A stretch of 40,583 nt of DNA from contig JAKLGA010000011.1 of NCBI GenBank assembly GCA_022710975.1, positions 241,842-282,424 on the forward strand, read 5' to 3'. Origin of the DNA: Myxococcota bacterium. Its GTDB lineage: Bacteria; Myxococcota; B64-G9. The notes below the pieces were generated by a model. The model was not told the DNA's origin, made no database searches, and was given only the letters and a program-made list of their open reading frames with translations. This document shows, piece by piece, positions 31,481 through 38,832 of this stretch (position 1 is its first letter; each line of letters starts with the position of its first letter). The position numbers were made by a program, and so were the translations under genes.

Positions 31481-33931
31481 CACCGCGGCCATCGCGGCCA
31501 GGCGGTCGGCCACCCGGCGGTTGAGCGAGCCGGGCGGGTAGCTGCCGTCGGGGCGCGGGCGGCCGGCCGCCAGGCCGGTCAGCAGCTCCATGCCCTGGTC
31601 GACGGTCTCGGCCGCCCACACGTGGAAGCGGCGGCGCTGCACGGCCTCGACCACCACGCGCGAGAGCATCAGGTTGGGCACGTTGGAGCGCGGGATGAGC
31701 ACGCCCTGGTGGCCGGTCAGCCCGCGCGCGCGGCACACCTCGAAGAAGCCCTCGATCTTCTGGTTCACCCCGCCGATGGGCTGCAGATCGCCGCGCTGGT
31801 TGACCGAGCCGGTCACCGCGATGGCCTGGCTGAGCGGCACCTCCGCCAGCGCGCTCAGGATGGCGTAGATCTCGGTGGAGGAGGCGCTGTCGCCGTCCAC
31901 CGGGCCGTAGCTCTGCTCGAAGCAGACGCTGGCGTCCAGCGCCAGCGGCTGGCGCCGGCCGAAGCGCTCCCGCAGGAAGCCGCTCAGGATGTGCACGCCC
32001 TTGTCGTGGATCTCGCCCGACAGGCCGCTCTCGCTCTCGATGTTCAGCACCCCGCGGCGGCCGACCCCCACCGCGGCGGTGATGCGGCAGGGCTTGCCGA
32101 ACACGAAGTCGCCCATGTCGAAGACCGTCAGCCCGTTCACCTGCCCGATCTGGGCGCCGCGGGTGGCGACCAGGATCTGTTCGCGCTCGATGCTCTCCTG
32201 GTACTTCTCCTCGGACAGGTTGAAGCGCCGGCGGCGCTCCTCCAGCGCGCGCTCCACGTCCGCGGGCACCACCGCGCGGTGGCCGGCCTGGCCGGCCCAG
32301 TAGTTGGCCTCGCGCGCCAGATCGGCCAGCGCGCGGAAGGCGGTGGACAGCTTGGTCTGGTCCTCGGCCGAACGCATGGCCTCCTCGACCAGCCTGGCCA
32401 GCGCCGGGCGGCCGAAGGCCCGCAGCCCCTCCTCGTGCACCACCCGGTGGACGAAGGCCAGCAGCTTCTCCAGATTCGTGCGCTCGAGAGTCATCACCTC
32501 GTCGAACTCGGCCTTCACCTTGAAGGTCTTCTTGAACTCCTCCTCGGCCATGTACATGGTGCGGTACAGGTCCTCGTCGCCCAGCATGATGATCTTGACC
32601 CGCAGCGGGATGGGGTCGGGCTTGAGGGCCGTGGGCGCCATGGCCATGGGGCCCTCCGGCATGCGGATCTCGAGCTGGTTGGAGGACACCGTGCGCTTCA
32701 GCATCTTCCACACGCCGGGCTCGGACAGCAGGTCCTCGGCCTGCACCACCAGGAAGCCGCCGTTGGCCCGCAGCAGCGAGCCCGCGCGGATGGCCATGAA
32801 GTCCAGCTCGAAGCGGGAGCCCTCGTCCAGGCCCCGCTCGATGGTGCCGAACAGGCGCACGGGCGTGGGGTTGTGCTCGACGACCACGGGGCAGCCCTTC
32901 CGCCGGGCGTTGTTCAGCACCACGTTGACCTGGAAGAGCGCCAGCGGATCGGGCGGGGAGATCTCGGGGCCCATGCCCATCGTCGCGGCCTGCGCGCCGG
33001 CCTGGGCGCCCTCGCGGGCGGCGTCCTCCTCCTCGCCGCGGCGCACCAGGGCCGGGATGCGCTCGAGCAGCGCCTCGCGCAGCTCCTCGATGTAGTCCTG
33101 GATCTGCTCGCGCCGGAACAGGTCGCGCAGCCCCTCGACCAGCGCGTCGATCACCGCCGAGCCGACCCGGCGATCGATCTCCTCCAGCTTCTCGGTCAGC
33201 TCGCGCGACAGCGTGCGGGTGCGGCGCTGCACCTGCTCCAGCTCGGTGCGCAGCTTCACCCGCTTGCGCTCGAGGTCCAGGTACTCGCGCCGGGAGAGCT
33301 CGCCCTTGCCGACCTTCTCCTCCAGCGCGGCCATGGGCTGGGGCTCCTCGCCCATCACCGGCAGCACGTCGTGCTCGACGACCGGGCCGCTCTGCACCTC
33401 GGCCACCACGAACTTGGCCAGGCGCACCCGATCCTGGAAGCCGGACACGGCCTCGTGCTCGTTGCGCTGGTACTCGGCGATGACCCGGTCGCGCTCCTTC
33501 TGGATGTGCTCGGTGGCGGCGGCCCGGGGCAGCTCGCGCTTGAGGGTGTGCACCAGGGTGTCGAGCGCCTTCTTGAGCTTCATGCCCTGGCCGGGCGGCA
33601 GCATCAGCAGCCGGGGCCGGTCGGGCTCCTGGAAGTTGTGCACGTAGACGTAGTCCTGGAGCGGCACGCGCGGCTGCTTGTAGCCGGCCAGGATGTGCTT
33701 GGTGGTGGTCATCTTGCCGCTGCCGGCCGGGCCGGACACGTAGATGTTGTAGCCGGGGCTGTCCAGGGACAGGCCCAGCTCCAGGGCGGCGATGGCCCGA
33801 TCCTGGCCGATGATGTGCGAGCGGTGGCGCTGGACCTGCTGCGGGCCGGGCAGCTCTGCGGGCGAGATCCGCCGGCGCAGCCGGGTGTGCCTGAGGCGCA
33901 ACTTCTCGTGCACGCGGGGGATCTTCTTCAT
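31463..33931 (-). CDS. Lon-like ATP-dependent protease (AAA_32/YcbZ-type)
   Basis: An 822-residue member of the Lon-related family that lacks the classical Lon N-terminal domain (compare E. coli YcbZ). The N-terminus carries the ATPase: IIGQDRAIAALELGLSLDSPGYNIYVSGPAGSGKMTTTKH, then a long helical insert (about 150-260, Glu/Arg-rich). The C-terminal S16 protease domain has YGPVDGDSASSTEIYAILS (Ser682) and GGVNQKIEGFFEVC (Lys725). The Ser-Lys spacing of 43 equals that of E. coli Lon (679/722). Expected role: degradation of damaged or regulatory proteins. Odd: the P-loop has Met after the Lys (GSGKM) instead of Thr or Ser. The ATG follows GAGGAG. It converges with and overlaps the lipoprotein gene by 18 bases. 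Confidence 0.88.
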   Translation of the reverse strand: MKKIPRVHEKLRLRHTRLRRRISPAELPGPQQVQRHRSHIIGQDRAIAALELGLSLDSPGYNIYVSGPAGSGKMTTTKHILAGYKQPRVPLQDYVYVHNFQEPDRPRLLMLPPGQGMKLKKALDTLVHTLKRELPRAAATEHIQKERDRVIAEYQRNEHEAVSGFQDRVRLAKFVVAEVQSGPVVEHDVLPVMGEEPQPMAALEEKVGKGELSRREYLDLERKRVKLRTELEQVQRRTRTLSRELTEKLEEIDRRVGSAVIDALVEGLRDLFRREQIQDYIEELREALLERIPALVRRGEEEDAAREGAQAGAQAATMGMGPEISPPDPLALFQVNVVLNNARRKGCPVVVEHNPTPVRLFGTIERGLDEGSRFELDFMAIRAGSLLRANGGFLVVQAEDLLSEPGVWKMLKRTVSSNQLEIRMPEGPMAMAPTALKPDPIPLRVKIIMLGDEDLYRTMYMAEEEFKKTFKVKAEFDEVMTLERTNLEKLLAFVHRVVHEEGLRAFGRPALARLVEEAMRSAEDQTKLSTAFRALADLAREANYWAGQAGHRAVVPADVERALEERRRRFNLSEEKYQESIEREQILVATRGAQIGQVNGLTVFDMGDFVFGKPCRITAAVGVGRRGVLNIESESGLSGEIHDKGVHILSGFLRERFGRRQPLALDASVCFEQSYGPVDGDSASSTEIYAILSALAEVPLSQAIAVTGSVNQRGDLQPIGGVNQKIEGFFEVCRARGLTGHQGVLIPRSNVPNLMLSRVVVEAVQRRRFHVWAAETVDQGMELLTGLAAGRPRPDGSYPPGSLNRRVADRLAAMAAVLRDFR

Positions 33932-33966
33932 GGGCGCGGCTCCTCGGAGGGGCGGTGGTGCGCCCG

Positions 33967-33995
33967 AGGCTAGCCCGCCCGGATGGCCCTGTCAA
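33967..33995 (-). promoter_or_regulatory. Promoter for the Lon-like protease
   Basis: On the reverse strand a perfect TTGACA (33995-33990), a 17-base spacer, then TAGCCT (33972-33967, three of six), with about 30 bases of leader. No heat-shock (sigma-32 type) boxes were recognised. Confidence 0.45.
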
Positions 33996-34018
33996 ACACC
34001 CGGGCCGCGCGCAGCGGC

Positions 34019-34047
34019 TTGATCCGCCGCGGGTTCCGGGGTACAAG
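34019..34047 (+). promoter_or_regulatory. Candidate promoter upstream of the small outer-membrane protein
   Basis: TTGATC (34019-34024), a 17-base spacer, then TACAAG (34042-34047, four of six). It lies only ten bases before the ATG, so if real the mRNA would be nearly leaderless. The only ribosome-site-like bases (AAGGGGG) overlap the -10 box. Confidence 0.3.
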
Positions 34048-34056
34048 GGGGCCTCG

Positions 34057-34584
34057 ATGAGGCGCCCTTCTCCGATCCCCGCCACCCTGCTGCTCGCCCT
34101 GCTCGGGCTGGCGGCGCCCATGGGGGCGGCCTCGGAGAGCGACGACCAGGGCGATCCGCCCGAGTGCTTCTTCCAGGGCCAGCTCCGCGGCGGGCTGAGC
34201 TGGGACAACGTGAGCGCCATGGAGACCGGGGTGCTGCGCTTCGGCGGCACGGCCGGGGTGTTCGTGGTCAACGGCCTCGAGCTCGGCTACGAGCAGCAGT
34301 TCATCGTGCCTCCCAGCTCCCGGGCCGAGGCGCGCAGCTGGCTGTTCCTGCGCTTCATGCCCTTCCGCGTGTTTCCGCTGGCGCCGTTCGCGGCCGTGCG
34401 CGCGGGCTACTACGGGCTGCCCGAGGACGACGCCGGCTCGTTCGGCGCCGGGGCCGGGGCGATCCTGTTCCTCGATCGGCACTTCGCCCTCGAGGTGTCC
34501 ATGTTCGTCCAGGGCGTCTTCTTCCCCACCGGCAAGGTGGAGCGGCAGACCGACTTCGACACCCGCGCGGTGATATATTTCTGA
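34057..34584 (+). CDS. Small outer-membrane beta-barrel protein
   Basis: A 175-residue protein with a clear signal peptide (RRPSPIPATLLLALLGLAAPMGAAS). The mature part has alternating hydrophobic strands separated by short turns (FFQGQLRGGLSWDN, VFVVNGLELGYEQQF, WLFLRFMPF, FAAVRAGYYGLP, FALEVSMFVQGVFF). It ends in Phe (RAVIYF), the pattern recognised by the barrel-assembly machinery. About eight strands are possible. Function unknown. It converges on the matrixin-like gene, seven bases away. Confidence 0.75.
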   Translation: MRRPSPIPATLLLALLGLAAPMGAASESDDQGDPPECFFQGQLRGGLSWDNVSAMETGVLRFGGTAGVFVVNGLELGYEQQFIVPPSSRAEARSWLFLRFMPFRVFPLAPFAAVRAGYYGLPEDDAGSFGAGAGAILFLDRHFALEVSMFVQGVFFPTGKVERQTDFDTRAVIYF

Positions 34585-34591
34585 GGCCCCG

Positions 34592-35419
34592 TCAGCCGCG
34601 GCGTCCGCGCCGGCCTCGTCCGAGCGCGAGGCCGAGCCCGAGGAGCAGGGCCAGCCCCCCGCTGCCGCCTGCGCTGGCGCAGCCGGAACCACCCTCCAGG
34701 CTGGCCGCGAACCGGCGCTGGACGTAGACCGGGCCGGCCGGGGTGCAGCTCGGCGTGGGCTGGCCGGCCGGGTACAGGGCGCACAGGGCCGCGAGCTCGT
34801 CCGCGCCGAGCGCGGCGAGGCGGGGCTCCGCCGGGGTGGAAGGGAACATGACCGCGCGCGGGCTGCGCGCGTGGTCCAGGCCGAGCGCGTGCCCGGCCTC
34901 GTGCAGGATCATGTTGTGCAGGGTGTCGGCCGAGAGGCCCGGCAGCTCGATCTCGATGTCCGCGTCCACGATGCGGCCGCTCGCGCGGTCGTAGGTCACC
35001 ACGGAGTGGCCGTCCTCGAGCGCCGCGGCCAGGGCCGCGCGCCGCGTGGCCCGGCCGGCCCGGCCCGCGTCGTCCACGCGGATCACCCGCGCGTTGTCCT
35101 CCGGGTGGTCGAGATCGGACTCGATGCGCGCGGCGCGCCGCGTGCCCACCAGGCGCAGCCGCAGGTCCGAGCAGCCGCTCCGGTTCCACGACTCCAGGGC
35201 CGAGGCGACCGCCTCCCAGCAGGCCGCCCGCGAGCCCTCCACCTCGCACTCCTCGTCGAGCCAGAAGTCGAGCTGCCGCGCCTCGCTCCACAGGCACACC
35301 CCGGTGAAGGGGTCGCGCGTGCGCTCCCAGGCCCCGGCCGGTGGGGGCCAGGCCAGCGCGAGCAGCGGGATCAGCGGGGCGAGGCAGGCGAGGGGGCCGG
35401 ACGACGGGTGCCTGGGCAT
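34592..35419 (-). CDS. Matrixin-like zinc metalloprotease with MYXO-CTERM-like tail
   Basis: A 275-residue secreted protease. The signal peptide is LIPLLALAWPPPAGA. The zinc motif is NMILHEAGHALGLDHARS (His173, Glu174, His177, His183; HExxHxxGxxH), followed by the Met-turn AVMFPS, as in matrix metalloproteases. After a linker with Cys comes SGCASAGGSGGLALLLGLGLALGRGRRGRRG: a Cys-containing motif, a hydrophobic helix and an Arg cluster. This is the MYXO-CTERM pattern, a myxobacterial sorting signal cleaved by myxosortases. The tail predicts anchoring at the cell surface or passage to the outer membrane. Substrate unknown. It lies 64 bases after the OMP gene at 35484 in the same direction. Confidence 0.85.
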   Translation of the reverse strand: MPRHPSSGPLACLAPLIPLLALAWPPPAGAWERTRDPFTGVCLWSEARQLDFWLDEECEVEGSRAACWEAVASALESWNRSGCSDLRLRLVGTRRAARIESDLDHPEDNARVIRVDDAGRAGRATRRAALAAALEDGHSVVTYDRASGRIVDADIEIELPGLSADTLHNMILHEAGHALGLDHARSPRAVMFPSTPAEPRLAALGADELAALCALYPAGQPTPSCTPAGPVYVQRRFAASLEGGSGCASAGGSGGLALLLGLGLALGRGRRGRRG

Positions 35420-35483
35420 GGGGATCCTCCTGGCGCAGAGGCCAGGGACACCCCGTCCCGGTCGAAGTTCCCGGAGGTCGCGC

Positions 35484-36377
35484 TCAGAACCACAGGCCGA
35501 GGTCGACGCCGATGATCACGTCCGGCCAGGCCCGGCGGAAGTTCTCGTCGCAGGCGAAGGTCACCCACACGGCCGGCTCGAACGGGCCGAAGTGCATGCG
35601 CAGGCCCGGGCTGACGCCCAGGATGGTCGGGGCCTGGGCCCCGGTCGCGTCCTTGACCCCCAGGGGGGTGTAGCCCTTGAGCTCGACCAGGAGGGCGACC
35701 ATCTCGTGCGCGTTCCAGCCCAGGGCGCCGCCCCAGGAGACGCCGCCGGTCACGTCGCGGTTGTTCCACTCCGTCACCGGGATGTACAGGCCGACGCTCA
35801 GCTCCATCTGGAAGAAGAACATGTGGCCCGGCACCACGAAGTCGAAGGTGCCCACCAGGTTGATGGCCTCCTGCTCCTGGTGCAGGCCGGGCTGCAGGGT
35901 GTGGAACATGGTGGTGGCCGCGGCGGGGCCGGTGAAGTTGCTCGGGAACTCGCCCATGAAGGTGGGGATGTAGAGATCGATCGACCAGCCGGTGAAGATC
36001 TCGACCGCCGGGTTGGTCGGGTCCACCCGGCCCTTGAAGTTCAGGCCGATGGCGCCCAGGGCGAACTCGCTGTCGTCGGTGGCGTCGTAGGCGATGTAGC
36101 TGACCGGCAGCTCGAGCCCGATGTAGATGGGGATGCTCTCGAAGGCGTAGCCGCCCCGGAGCAGGCCGGTGTAGGCGATCAGCTCGTCGCCCGGGGAGAT
36201 CCAGTTCGAGATCTGGAACCCCGAGGCCAGGGCGAAGTTCTTGAAGCTGAAGGGGTTGAGGATTTCGCCCTCCCCCGCGGGAGCCTCCTCGTCGTCGTAC
36301 CACTGTGCGCTCGCCGGGCTGGCCAGCAGGGCGAGACCCAGGGCCAGACAGCCGATCGTCAGCCCGCTTCGTCGCAT
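35484..36377 (-). CDS. Outer-membrane beta-barrel protein
   Basis: A 297-residue protein. The ATG at 36377 (GGAGGATCCC before it) opens a signal peptide ending LLASPASAQ. The mature part has amphipathic strands and Gly/aromatic-rich segments (GGYAFESIPIYIGLELPVSYIAY, AVEIFTGWSIDLYIPTF, HMFFFQMELSVGLYIPV, FGPFEPAVWVTFA) and ends GVDLGLWF, the C-terminal Phe expected of a barrel. About ten to twelve strands fit. A DDEE run lies just after the signal peptide. Function unknown. A longer reading to 36632 crosses the promoter and priA leader and is rejected. Strong promoter at 36413-36442. Confidence 0.8.
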   Translation of the reverse strand: MRRSGLTIGCLALGLALLASPASAQWYDDEEAPAGEGEILNPFSFKNFALASGFQISNWISPGDELIAYTGLLRGGYAFESIPIYIGLELPVSYIAYDATDDSEFALGAIGLNFKGRVDPTNPAVEIFTGWSIDLYIPTFMGEFPSNFTGPAAATTMFHTLQPGLHQEQEAINLVGTFDFVVPGHMFFFQMELSVGLYIPVTEWNNRDVTGGVSWGGALGWNAHEMVALLVELKGYTPLGVKDATGAQAPTILGVSPGLRMHFGPFEPAVWVTFACDENFRRAWPDVIIGVDLGLWF

Positions 36378-36412
36378 GGGATCCTCCGCTGAATCGGGAA
36401 CATGCTGCGGGC

Positions 36413-36442
36413 ATGATAAAACACGCCGCAGAAGCTTGTCAA
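36413..36442 (-). promoter_or_regulatory. Strong promoter for the outer-membrane protein gene
   Basis: On the reverse strand a perfect TTGACA (36442-36437), an 18-base spacer, then TATCAT (36418-36413, five of six). It gives a leader of about 29 bases. An inverted repeat GAAGC (36431-36435) / GCTTC (36450-36454) surrounds the -35 box and may be an operator. It is the most consensus-like promoter in the window and lies back to back with that of priA. Confidence 0.6.
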
Positions 36443-36471
36443 AAAAGCGGCTTCGCCGGGCCTGGCCCGCG

Positions 36472-36500
36472 TTGACAGGCCCGGACCGGGGGCATACGAT
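36472..36500 (+). promoter_or_regulatory. Promoter for priA and its leader ORF
   Basis: A perfect TTGACA (36472-36477), an exact 17-base spacer, then TACGAT (36495-36500, four of six). Transcription should start near 36507. The in-frame ATG at 36499 lies inside the -10 box, so it cannot be the priA start. Confidence 0.58.
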
Positions 36501-36535
36501 GCCGCTCCGATCCACCCGGCTCCGGAGGCGCGAGA

Positions 36536-36571
36536 ATGACCGAACGAGCCTGCCTTCAGCGCAAGGCGTGA
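36536..36571 (+). CDS. 11-codon leader ORF coupled to priA
   Basis: ATG at 36536 preceded by GGAGG (36523-36527), a good ribosome site, encodes MTERACLQRKA and stops at TGA 36569-36571. The stop shares two bases with the GTG start of priA (GTGA overlap). The priA GTG itself has only a weak AAGG before it. The layout fits a leader peptide whose translation delivers ribosomes to priA. Composition gives no clear amino-acid-sensing signal. It is also possible that it is a chance short frame; conservation would decide. Confidence 0.45.
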   Translation: MTERACLQRKA

Positions 36572-38799
36572 CCTCCTCCCCTCGCACCCTCGTCCAGGTG
36601 GCGGTGGCCGCGCCGCTTCGGCGCCTGTTCACCTACCTGGTGCCCGAGGAGTTGCCCGCCGGGCTCCAGCCGGGCCAGCTCGTCGAGGTGCCGTTCGGCC
36701 GCGGACGCGCCCGAGGGGTGGTGCTCGGCCCGGCCGCGACGCCTGAGCCGGGCCTGGAGCTGAAGGCCGTGGACCGGCTGGTGGAGCCGGAGCCGGTCCT
36801 GCCGGGGCCGCTGCTCGCCACCCTGCGCTGGGCCGCCGACTACTACCTGGTGCCGCCCGGGGAGATGCTGTTCGCCGCCCTGCCGCCGCTCTTCCGCCAG
36901 GTGGGCGCGGGCTCCGGCGAGCTCGCGGTCCTGGTGGCGCGGGTCGCCGAGGGGGTCGGGCCCGAGGCCCTGGCGGGGCTCGCCGGGCGCGCGCCGCTCC
37001 AGGCGCGCCTGCTCGGGGCGCTCGTCCAGGGAGGGCCGGCCGAGGTGGCCCGCCTCGAGGCGGAGCTCGCGGGGGCGCGCGAGGGGCTGCGGGCCCTGGC
37101 GCACAAGGGCCTGGTCCGGCTCGAGCGCGAGCCGCGGGCGCGCGCGCCGGTCCCCGCGGACCTGCCCGAGGGCGCGGGCGCGGTCAGCCCCACCCCGGAC
37201 CAGGTCCGGGCGCTCGCGGAGATCCACGCCGCCCTGGACGGCGGCGAGTTCGTCACCTGCCTGCTGCACGGGGTCACCGGCAGCGGCAAGACCGAGGTGT
37301 ACCTGCGGGCCATCGCCCGGGCGCTGTCCCAGGACCGGGGCGCGGTGCTGCTGGTGCCGGAGATCGCGCTGACGCCGCTGCTCACCCAGCGGGTGACCGC
37401 GCGGTTCGGCGCCCAGGTGGCGGTGCTGCACTCGGGCCTGGGCGCGGGCGAGCGGCAGGACGAGTGGCGGCGCCTCCGGCGCGGGCAGGCCCGGGTGGCG
37501 GTGGGGGCGCGCTCCGCGGTCTTCGCCCCCGTGCCTCGGCTCGGGCTGATCATCGTGGACGAGGAGCACGACCCCTCCTACAAGCAGTCGGAGCGCCTGC
37601 CCTACCACGGCCGCGATCTGGCCCTGGTGCGGGCCCGCCAGGAGGGGGCCGTGGCCGTGCTCGGCTCGGCCACCCCGTCGCTCGAGTCCTGCGCCCACGC
37701 CCGCGGGGGGCGCTACCGCCTGCTCCGCCTGCCCGAGCGGGTGCATCAGCGGCCGCTGCCCGAGATCGAGGTGGTGGACCTGCGCGAGGTGCTCGACCCG
37801 CTGGAGCGCGCCCACGCGCTGAGCCCGCGCCTGGCCGAGCTGGTGGCCGCCACGCTGGACCGCGGGGAGCAGGCCATCCTGTTCCTGAACCGGCGCGGAT
37901 ACTCCTCCTTCGCGCTGTGCAAGGACTGCGGCGAGGCGGTGCGCTGCGCCAACTGCAGCGTGACGCTGACCCACCACCTGCAGGGGGGCGGGCTGCGCTG
38001 CCACTACTGCGGGGCGCTGCAGCCGCTGCCGGAGCGCTGCCCGAGCTGCAAGCGCGGCCGCATGCAGCTCTTCGGCCTGGGCACGGAGAAGTGCGAGGCC
38101 GAGGTGCGCCGGCGCTTCCCCGGCGCGCGCGTGCTGCGGCTGGACTCCGACAGCGCCACCGGCCGCGGGGCGGTGGCCGAGATCCTGGGGCGCTTCGCCC
38201 GCGGGGAGGCCGACGTGCTGGTCGGCACGCAGATGGTCACCAAGGGGCACGACATCCCCGGGGTCACCCTGGTGGGCGTGGTGCTGGCCGATCTGGGCCT
38301 GCACCTGCCCGACTTCCGCGCGGCCGAGCGCACCCTGCAGCTCCTGCTGCAGGTCGCGGGGCGGGCCGGGCGCGGCGACCGGCCCGGGCAGGTGGTGGTC
38401 CAGACCTTCCTGCCGCAGCACGAGTGCGTGGTGCTGGCCCGGGAGAACCGCTTCGACGACTTCGTGGAGCACGAGCTCGCGCGGCGCCTCGCCCTGGGCT
38501 ACCCGCCCGGCCGCAGGCTGCTGCTGGTGCGCGCGAGCCACGCGGATCCCGCCAAGGCCGCGGCCCTGGCCCGCAGGCTGGCCGAGGTGCTGCGCGCCGA
38601 GGGGGGCGCCCGCTGCCAGGTGCTGGGGCCGGCCGTCTCCCCCCTGGCCCGCCTGCGGGGCCGCTACCGCTGGCAGCTGCTGGTCAAGTGCCCGCGGGTG
38701 GAGGACCTGCAGCGCGTGGCCGGGGCGGCCCTGCGGCGCGTGTCCCCCCCCGCGGGCGCGAAGCTACTTTTTGATGTCGATCCGGTCGACATGCTATAG
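36568..38799 (+). CDS. priA: Primosomal protein N' (replication restart helicase PriA)
   Basis: A 743-residue superfamily 2 DNA helicase that reloads the replisome at stalled forks. The N-terminal DNA-binding region (VAVAAPLRRLFTYLVPEELPAGLQPGQLVEVPFGRG) is typical. The helicase core has GVTGSGKTE (Lys241), LVPEIALTPLL, the DEEH box (331-334), GSATPSLES, and the C-terminal helicase motif with QVAGRAGRGDRPGQVVVQT. Between these is the zinc region with CKDCGEAVRCANC starting at Cys451, then CHYCG and CPSCK: eight cysteines for two zinc ions. The start is GTG at 36568: it overlaps the leader ORF stop, and upstream in-frame starts fall in the promoter. The N-terminus is close to that of other PriA proteins. 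Confidence 0.94.
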   Translation: MTSSPRTLVQVAVAAPLRRLFTYLVPEELPAGLQPGQLVEVPFGRGRARGVVLGPAATPEPGLELKAVDRLVEPEPVLPGPLLATLRWAADYYLVPPGEMLFAALPPLFRQVGAGSGELAVLVARVAEGVGPEALAGLAGRAPLQARLLGALVQGGPAEVARLEAELAGAREGLRALAHKGLVRLEREPRARAPVPADLPEGAGAVSPTPDQVRALAEIHAALDGGEFVTCLLHGVTGSGKTEVYLRAIARALSQDRGAVLLVPEIALTPLLTQRVTARFGAQVAVLHSGLGAGERQDEWRRLRRGQARVAVGARSAVFAPVPRLGLIIVDEEHDPSYKQSERLPYHGRDLALVRARQEGAVAVLGSATPSLESCAHARGGRYRLLRLPERVHQRPLPEIEVVDLREVLDPLERAHALSPRLAELVAATLDRGEQAILFLNRRGYSSFALCKDCGEAVRCANCSVTLTHHLQGGGLRCHYCGALQPLPERCPSCKRGRMQLFGLGTEKCEAEVRRRFPGARVLRLDSDSATGRGAVAEILGRFARGEADVLVGTQMVTKGHDIPGVTLVGVVLADLGLHLPDFRAAERTLQLLLQVAGRAGRGDRPGQVVVQTFLPQHECVVLARENRFDDFVEHELARRLALGYPPGRRLLLVRASHADPAKAAALARRLAEVLRAEGGARCQVLGPAVSPLARLRGRYRWQLLVKCPRVEDLQRVAGAALRRVSPPAGAKLLFDVDPVDML

Positions 38800-38800
38800 C
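38771..38800 (+). promoter_or_regulatory. Candidate promoter for the receiver-like/charged-helix gene
   Basis: TTGATG (38771-38776), an 18-base spacer, then TATAGC (38795-38800): four of six in each box, in an unusually A/T-rich patch at the 3' end of priA. A small inverted repeat (GATAG, CTA, CTATC) follows at about 38806-38818. Confidence 0.35.
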
Positions 38801-38832
38801 AGGTAGATAGCTACTATCACGGGGCGCACCTG

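Noticed and set aside
36499-36501. ATG as a possible priA start
   Set aside because: It lies inside the -10 hexamer of a TTGACA/17/TACGAT promoter, so it should not be in the mRNA.
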